NCBI RefSeq assembly: GCF_021730395.1
Contig: NC_069367.1
Span: forward strand, 18,846,501-18,910,500
Reading direction: 5' to 3'
Length of the DNA: 64,000 bases
Source: Mercenaria mercenaria
Taxonomy: Eukaryota; Mollusca; Bivalvia; Venerida; Veneridae
Below are positions 58,109 to 64,000 of the stretch, in pieces. The position numbers and the translations under genes were made by a program. The first letter of the stretch is position 1. Each line of letters opens with the position of its first letter. A model generated the notes under the pieces. It was given only the letters and a program-made list of their open reading frames with translations, was not told the origin of the DNA and made no database searches.

Positions 58109-59045
58109 AAGGTGAGTTATTGTGATCGCCCTATGTCCGTCGTCCGTTGTCCGTCCGTCCGTCGTCAACAATTTGACTGTTAACACTCTAGAGGTCACAA
58201 TTTTGGCCTAATCTTAATGAAACTTGGTCAGAATGTTACCCTCAATAAAATCTTGGAGGAATTCGATATTGGGCCATCTGGGGTCAAAAACAAGGTCACC
58301 AGGTCAAGTCAAAGGAAAAGCTTGTTAACACTCTAGAGGTCACAATTTTGGCCCAATCTTAATGAAACATGGTCAGAATGTTACCTTCAATAAAATCTTG
58401 GACAAATTTGATATTGGGTCATCTGTGGTCAAAAACTAGGTCACCAGGTCAGATCAAAGGAAAAGCTTGTTAACACTCTAGAGGTCGCAATTTTGGCCCA
58501 ATCTTAATGAAACTTGGTCAGAATTTATGACCATATCTTCATGAAACATGGTCAGAATGTTAATCATGATGATCTCAAAGTCTAGTTTGAATCTGGGTCA
58601 TGTAGGGTCAAAAACTAGGTCACCAGGTCAAATCAAAGGAAAAGCTAGTTAACACTCTAGACGCCACATTTATGACCATCTTTTAAAGAAACTTGGTCAG
58701 AATGTTAATCTTGATGATCTAAAGGTCAAGTTCAAATCTGGGTCTGGCGGGGTCAGAAACTAGGTCACTAGGTCAGATCAAAGGAAAAGCATGTTAACAC
58801 TCTAGAGGCCACATATATGACTGTATCTTCATGAAACTTAATTGGAATGTTAATCTTGATGATCTTTAGGTAAAGTTCGAATCTGGGTCATGTGGGGTCT
58901 AAGATTAGGTCACCGGGTCAAATCAGATGAAAAGTTAGTTAACACTTTAGAGGCCACATTTATGACCATATCTTAATGAAACTATCTTGATGATCTTTAG
59001 GTCAATAGGTCAGGTGAGCGATACAGGGCCTTCATGGCCCTCTTG
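58109..59045 (+). mobile_element. Tandem-repeat element A4, 5' palindrome half missing
   Basis: It begins AAAGGTGAGTTATTGTGATCG, the second arm of the A palindrome only, then GTCCGTCGTC. About six units as in A2 follow. AGGTCAGGTGAGCG, hairpin GGGCCTTCATGGCCC and TCTTG end it. Confidence 0.85.
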
Positions 59046-59343
59046 TTTTAATTACTTACCTTTTACGTTACTATAAATAGCTTATTTTTAGTAACTTTTT
59101 TATTATTGGCCGTAGAGAAAAACCGAGACCACTTTTCTGTGATACAACATGGATGGTACCTCCAATTTTTAGGTGTATTTTGACATATCTGTACGTTGTA
59201 AGAATTTTTTTTTTCTTTTTGGTTAAATTTCTTCCCTTTGTTGTTCCTGTCCTTTGGACTTAGATATTTTTTCTGAGGACCTTCTTGTCCTCGAGTGCAA
59301 TGATAACAGGTGAGCGATATATAGGGCCATCATGGCCCTCTTG
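59046..59343 (+). mobile_element. Unrelated body with an A-type 3' terminus
   Basis: The last about 35 bp (ACAGGTGAGCGATATA, hairpin GGGCCATCATGGCCC, TCTTG) match A-family ends. The preceding about 260 bp has no A units. It directly follows A4. Confidence 0.6.
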
Positions 59344-59399
59344 TTTCTATTAGAATTGTTGATTGAAGAACTTTTATTTATATTTACATTGAATATATA

Positions 59400-62254
59400 C
59401 AGTGAAACACCGCTCGCTCGAGCATCGATTATTCGAGCACCTGGGCTCGCTCGAGCAATTCATGTGGTCCCGGCCGATTTCCTTCTATTTTCTATGTGAA
59501 ATTACCATGGCTGGGTTGAGCAGCAATAACTCGATCACACGAGCAGGACACCTGGTCCCTGTGTATTAATTTACTCTTTGTTGCTTCTGGCAAACTCGAG
59601 CAAAGATGTCAAAAATTTTCACACCTTAGACGGTCAGAATGTATCGGCCGTACGCCATGAGAGTTGCGTTGTCTATTCCCTGACTATCTTAAATGTTTGT
59701 TTGTCGGTATATTTGATCTGATAATGATATTAATTATTGATGAAAGGTTGCAAAAAGTTTCATTGATAAAATATTGATCAATTACTCTTTCTTTAAGATT
59801 AAATTAAGTATGTATTATTATTACATCTTTTCTGCTGGATCAAGAAGATAATTACGAGATCTTAATATTTGTTGTTTGCATGCAACTAAAGGAAATAATA
59901 TAGCTTTTTAGCTCACCAGAGCCAAAGGCTCAGGGTGAGCTATTAGGATCACTCATCGTCCGTCGTCCTGTGTCCGTCGTCCGTCCATAAACTTTTACGT
60001 TAAACGACATCTCCTCATAAACCGCTAGGCCAATTTCATCCAAACTTAACAGGAATGTTCCTTGGGTGAAGCTCTACAAAAATTGTTCAAAGAATTGAAT
60101 TCCATGCAAAACTCTGATTGCCATGGCAACCGAAAGGAAAAACTTTAAAAATCTTCTTCTCAAAAACCAGAAGCCTAGAGCTTAGATATTTGGTGTGAAG
60201 CATTGCCAAGTGGACCTCTACCAAGTTTATTCAAATCATGACCCTGGGGTCAAAATTGACCCCTCCCCAGGGGTCACTTGATTTTACATAGGAAAATCTT
60301 AAAAAATCCTCTTCTCAAAAACCAGAAGCCCTAGAGCTTAGATATTTGACATGTAGCATTGCTTAGTGGACCTCTACTAAAGTTGTTCAAATCATGACCA
60401 CGGGGTCAAAATTGACCCCGCCCCAGGGGTCACTTGATTTTACATAGATTTCTATAGGAAAATCTTCAAAAATTTAAAACAAATAAACCAGAAGGCCTAG
60501 AACTTAGATATTTGACATGTAGCATTGCCTAGTGGACCTCTACAAAATTTGTTCAAATCATGACCCCCGGGGTCAAAATTGACCCCGCCCCAAGGGTCAC
60601 TTGATTTTACATAGGAAAATCTTCAACAATTTTCTAAAAATAAACCAGAAGGCCTAGAGCTTAGATATTTGACATGTAGCATTGCCTAGTGGACCTCTAC
60701 AAAATTGTTCAAATCATGACCCCCTGGGGTCAAAATTCACCCTGCCCCAAGGGTCACTTGATTTTACATAGGAAAATCTTCAAAATTTTTCTAAAAATAA
60801 ACCAGAAGGCCTAGAGCTTAGATATTTCACATGTAGCATTGCCTAGTGAACCTCTACAAAATTTGTTCAAACTTGACCCCCCCCCCCCTCCCCCAGGGTC
60901 AAATTGACCCATCCCCCGGGGTTACTTGATTGTACATAGGGAAATCTTCATAAATTTGCTAAAAATAAACCAGAAGGCCTAGAGGTTAGATATTTGACAT
61001 GTAGCATTGCCTAGTGGACCTCTACAAAATTTGTTCAAATCATGACCCCCGGGGTAAAATTGGCCCCGCCCCAGGGGTCACTTGATTTTACATAGAAAAA
61101 TCTTCAAAATTTTCTAAAAATAAACCAGAAGGCCTAGAGCTCTACAAAATTTGTTCAAATCATGACCCACAGGGTCAGAATTGACCCCGGCCCAGGTGTC
61201 ACTTGATTTTACATAGGAAAATCTTCAAAAATTAAAAAAAAAAATAAACCAGAAGGCCTAGAGCTTAGATATTTGACATGTAGCATTGCCTAGTGGATCT
61301 CTACAAAATTTGTTCAAATCATGACCCCTGGGGTCAAATTTGACCCTGCCCCAGGGGTCACTTGATTTTACATAGGAAAATCTTCAAAAATTTTCTAAAA
61401 ATAAACCAGAAGGCCTAGAGCTTAGATATTTGACCTGTAGCATTGCCTAGTGAACCTCTACAAAATTCGTTCAAATCATGACCCCCGGGGTCAAAATTGA
61501 CCCCGCCCCAGGGGTCACTTGATTTTACATAGGAAAATCTTCAAAAAAATTCTAAAAATAAACCAGAAGGCCTAGATCTTAGATATTTGACCTGTAGCAT
61601 TGCCTAGTAGACTTCAACAAAACTTGTTCAAATCATGACCCCCGGCCCCATGGGGTTACTTGATTGTACATAGAAAAATCTTCAAAATTTTCTAAAAATA
61701 AACCAGAAGGCCTAGAGCTTAGATATTTGACATGTAGCCTTGCCTAGTGGACCTCTACAAAATTTGTTCAAATCTTGACCCCCCCCCAGGGTCAAATTGA
61801 CCCAGCCCCAGGGGTTACTTGATTGTTCATAGGGAAAACTTCATAAATTTGCTAAATATAAAGCAGGAGGCCTAGATCTTAGATATTTGATATGTAACAT
61901 TGCCTAGTAGACTTCTACAAACCTTGTTCAAATCATGACCCCTGGGATAAAATTGACCCCGCCCCAGGGGTTACTTGATTGTACGTCAGAAAATCTTCCA
62001 AAAATTTTCTTAAAATCATCAGTTTGACATTTGAAACATGTAGCTCGTATTTCTCAGGTGAGCGATCCAGGGTCATCATGACCCTCTTGTTCATAAAATT
62101 TAGACAATGATTATGATATGCACTTGCTGATAAATAAAAATAAAACTCTTCAATGTCCTTTGTCTGTTGGTCAATGTTTGGGTCGCTCGATACCATGGAT
62201 AACTCGGGTACTTTGCTCATCCCCTTGCGACCTCGAGCGAGCGGTGTTTCACTG
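59400..62254. mobile_element. pogo-like inverted-repeat element, interrupted by M2
   Basis: The inverted ends CAGTGAAACACCGCTCGC and TCGAG are flanked by TA (59398-59399 and 62255-62256). Subterminal TCGAGCA-type motifs are repeated (ATTCGAGCACCTGG, CTCGCTCGAGCAATTC). Without M2 it is about 675 bp and has no transposase. The CAGTG start with TA target suggests the pogo/Tigger branch. Confidence 0.8.
59910..62089 (+). mobile_element. Tandem-repeat element M2, complete ends
   Basis: AGCTCACCAGAGCC / GGCTCAGGGTGAGCT palindrome, then GTCCGTCGTCC. About 13 units of 130-165 bp follow, with CCAGAAGGCCTAGAGCTTAG, GACATGTAGCATTGCCTAG and CCCCAGGGGTCACTTGATT. CAGGTGAGC (62055-62063), hairpin AGGGTCATCATGACCCT and TCTTG end it. 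Confidence 0.9.
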
Positions 62255-62311
62255 TAATACAAAGATAATCCCAGTTTGATAAGCCAATTGAATGTTCAGA
62301 GTCTCATTTTT

Positions 62312-64000
62312 AGCTCACCTGAGCACGAAGTGCTCAAAGGTGAGCTTTTGTGATCACCCTGTGTCCATCGTCCGTCAGTCGTCAACAATTTGACTGTTAA
62401 CACTCTAGAGGTCACAATTTTGGCCCAAACTTAATGAAACTTGGTCAGAATGTTACCCTCAATATAATCTTGGACGAGTTCGATGGTGGGTCATCTGGGG
62501 TCAAAAACTAGGTCACCAGGTCAGATCAAAGGAAAAGCTTGTTAACACTCTAGAGGTCACAATTTTGGCTCAATCTTAATGCAGGGTTTTTTCTAGCTGA
62601 TTTGGGAACATAGCCTATACCCTCAAAATTGGGAATTTTGATGCGTATTGGGAAATATTTAGTCCCATAGCATATAGTAAGGATGTGTATAAGCACTTTC
62701 TCATACACTTGTTTTACAATTGTACAACCTCTTTAACATACTTCCATTACAAAATTGTCCATAATTTGGTCAATGTTTGTCGATTTTGGTGAATTTTTTT
62801 TCAGAATGTAGATTGGGAATTTTTGCAGTCATTTTGGGAAAAATACTTATTTTTTGGCATTGGGAATATAGCCGAATAACGGCTATAAAAACGGCCGGAA
62901 AAAAAAAACCCTGTAATGAAACTTGGTCAGAATGTTACCCTCAATAAAATCTTGGACGAGTTTGATATTGGGTCATCTGGGGTCAAAAACTAGGTCACCA
63001 GGTCAAATCAAAGGAAAAGCTTATTAACACTTTAGAGGCCACAATTTTGGTCCAATCTTAATGAAACTTGGTCAGAATGTTACCCTCAATAAAATCTTGG
63101 ACGAGTTCGATATTGGGTCATCTGGGGTTAAAAACTAGGTCACCAGGTCAAATCAAAGGAAAAGCTTGTTAACACTCTATAGGTCACAATTTGGGCCCAA
63201 TCTTAATGAAACTTGGTCAGACTGTTACCCTCAATAAAATCTTGGACGAGTTTGATATTGGGTCATCTGTGGTCAAAAACTAGGTCACCAGGTCAAATCA
63301 AAGGAAAAGTTTGTTAACACTGTAGAGGCCAGATTTATGACTGTATCTTCATGAAACTTGGTCAGAATGTTAATCTTGATGATCTATAGGTCAAGTTCAA
63401 ATCTGGGTCAGGTGGGGTGAAAAACTAGGTCACTAGGTCAAATCAAAGGAAAAGCTTGTTAACACTCTAGAGGCCACATTTATGACTTTATCTTCATGAA
63501 ATTTGGTCAGAATGTTAATATTAATGATTTCAAGGTCCAGTTTGAATCTGGGTCATGTAGGATCAAAAACTAGGTCACCAGGTCAAATCAAAGGAAAAGC
63601 TAGTTTACACTGTAGAGGCCACACTTATGACCATATCTTAATGAAACTTGGTCTATGTGTTAATCTTGATTATCTGTAGGTCAAGTTCAAATCTGGGTCA
63701 GGTGGGGTCAAAAACTAGTTCACTAGGTCAAATCAAAGGAAAAGCTTGTTAACACTCTAGAGGCCGCATTTATGACTGTATCTTCATGAAACATAGTCAG
63801 AATGTTAATCTTGATGATCTTTAGGTCAAGTTCGAATCTGGGTCATGTAGGCTCAAAAACTAGGTCACTGGGTCAAATCAAAGGAAAAGCTATTAACACT
63901 TTGGAGGCCACAATTATGACCATGTTTTAATGAAACTTGGTCAGAATGTTAATCTTGATGATCTTGAGGTCAATAGGTCAGGTGAGCAATACAGGGCCTT
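62312..64000 (+). mobile_element. Tandem-repeat element A5, runs to the window edge
   Basis: AGCTCACCTGAGCACGAAG / GCTCAAAGGTGAGC palindrome, then GTCCATCGTCC. About nine A-type units follow. CAGGTGAGC and ACAGGGCCTT are reached at the last bases, so only the final hairpin arm and TCTTG lie outside. It is interrupted by a MITE at 62582-62913. Confidence 0.9.
62582..62913. mobile_element. 332-bp MITE with CAGGGTTTTTTC ends and 5-bp target duplication
   Basis: The ends are CAGGGTTTTTTCTAGC and, reversed, CAGGGTTTTTTTTTTC. The A5 unit CTTAATGAAAC is split with TAATG on both sides (62577-62581 and 62914-62918). No coding. Confidence 0.8.

Noticed and set aside
61933-62262. 109-codon minus-strand frame ending at the pogo-like terminus
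   Set aside because: It crosses the boundary between element M2 and its host element, so it cannot be an old gene. No transposase motif is present.
1-64000. CRISPR arrays, operons, rRNA genes or bacterial-type systems
   Set aside because: The tandem arrays have degenerate units without unique spacers. Splice signals, SINEs and LINEs mark the DNA as animal.
1-64000. Retrovirus-like, LTR or Polinton-type elements
   Set aside because: No long terminal direct repeats, primer-binding sites, capsid, integrase or protein-primed polymerase motifs were seen. The only reverse transcriptase is of the LINE type.

Overview
The window looks like nuclear DNA of a heterodont bivalve mollusc, probably a venerid-type clam. 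The evidence is its repeats: a RUDI-like V-SINE, a short MITE with TTAACCC ends, tRNA-headed SINE relics, and many copies of tandem-repeat elements that begin with AGCTCACC palindromes and end in TCTTG. Base composition is AT-rich, with no operons and no dense coding. By eye well over half of the window is mobile-element sequence. Only fragments of host genes are visible: a C2H2 zinc-finger exon, a PHD-like Cys-rich exon, and a spliced minus-strand gene model at 15.9-17.9 kb whose frame carries stops.

Layout. 1-7.3 kb: three inverted copies or fragments of one long-inverted-repeat transposon, with tandem-repeat elements and a MITE nested inside one another. 7.3-9.3 kb: a local duplication, a hAT-type MITE with a perfect 8-bp target duplication, and the C2H2 exon. 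9.3-15.1 kb: a V-SINE split cleanly by a 5.5-kb inverted-repeat element, which carries a splice-site-bearing transcript model and five tandem units, each with an RFX X-box-like palindrome. 15.1-18.4 kb: the minus-strand gene model and a foldback. 19-25.3 kb: foldback arrays of 20-bp dyad units, interrupted by a 5'-truncated LINE that is itself interrupted by a tandem-repeat element. 26.4-28.5 kb: a minisatellite, a SINE head and repeat pieces. 28.5-33.6 kb: a complete CACTA/EnSpm-type transposon with 3-bp target duplication, subterminal repeats and a lightly broken transposase. 33.6-41.4 kb: AT-rich, mostly unassigned, with a palindrome-ended element and a PHD-like exon. 41.4-45.5 kb: a TA-target MITE inserted inside another copy of itself, then a second TA-flanked element. 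46-49.7 kb: three tandem-repeat elements nearly end to end. 49.7-52.8 kb: unique DNA. 52.8-55.9 kb: a broken Tc1-type element with a tandem-repeat element inside. 56.4-64 kb: almost continuous tandem-repeat elements, one inside a pogo-like inverted-repeat element.

Main interpretation. At least seven sequence-unrelated tandem-repeat families share one architecture. Each has a 5'-terminal palindrome, then a GTCC/GTCY microsatellite, then 110-190 bp tandem units. An inverted copy of the 5' end follows, 20-35 bp short of the 3' end, and then a small hairpin and TCTTG abutting TT. This is the layout of Helentron (Helitron2)-associated non-autonomous elements. One copy sits in a LINE reading frame with no target duplication beyond TT, which fits that mechanism. 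No rolling-circle replicase gene is in the window, so the mobilising enzyme is inferred.
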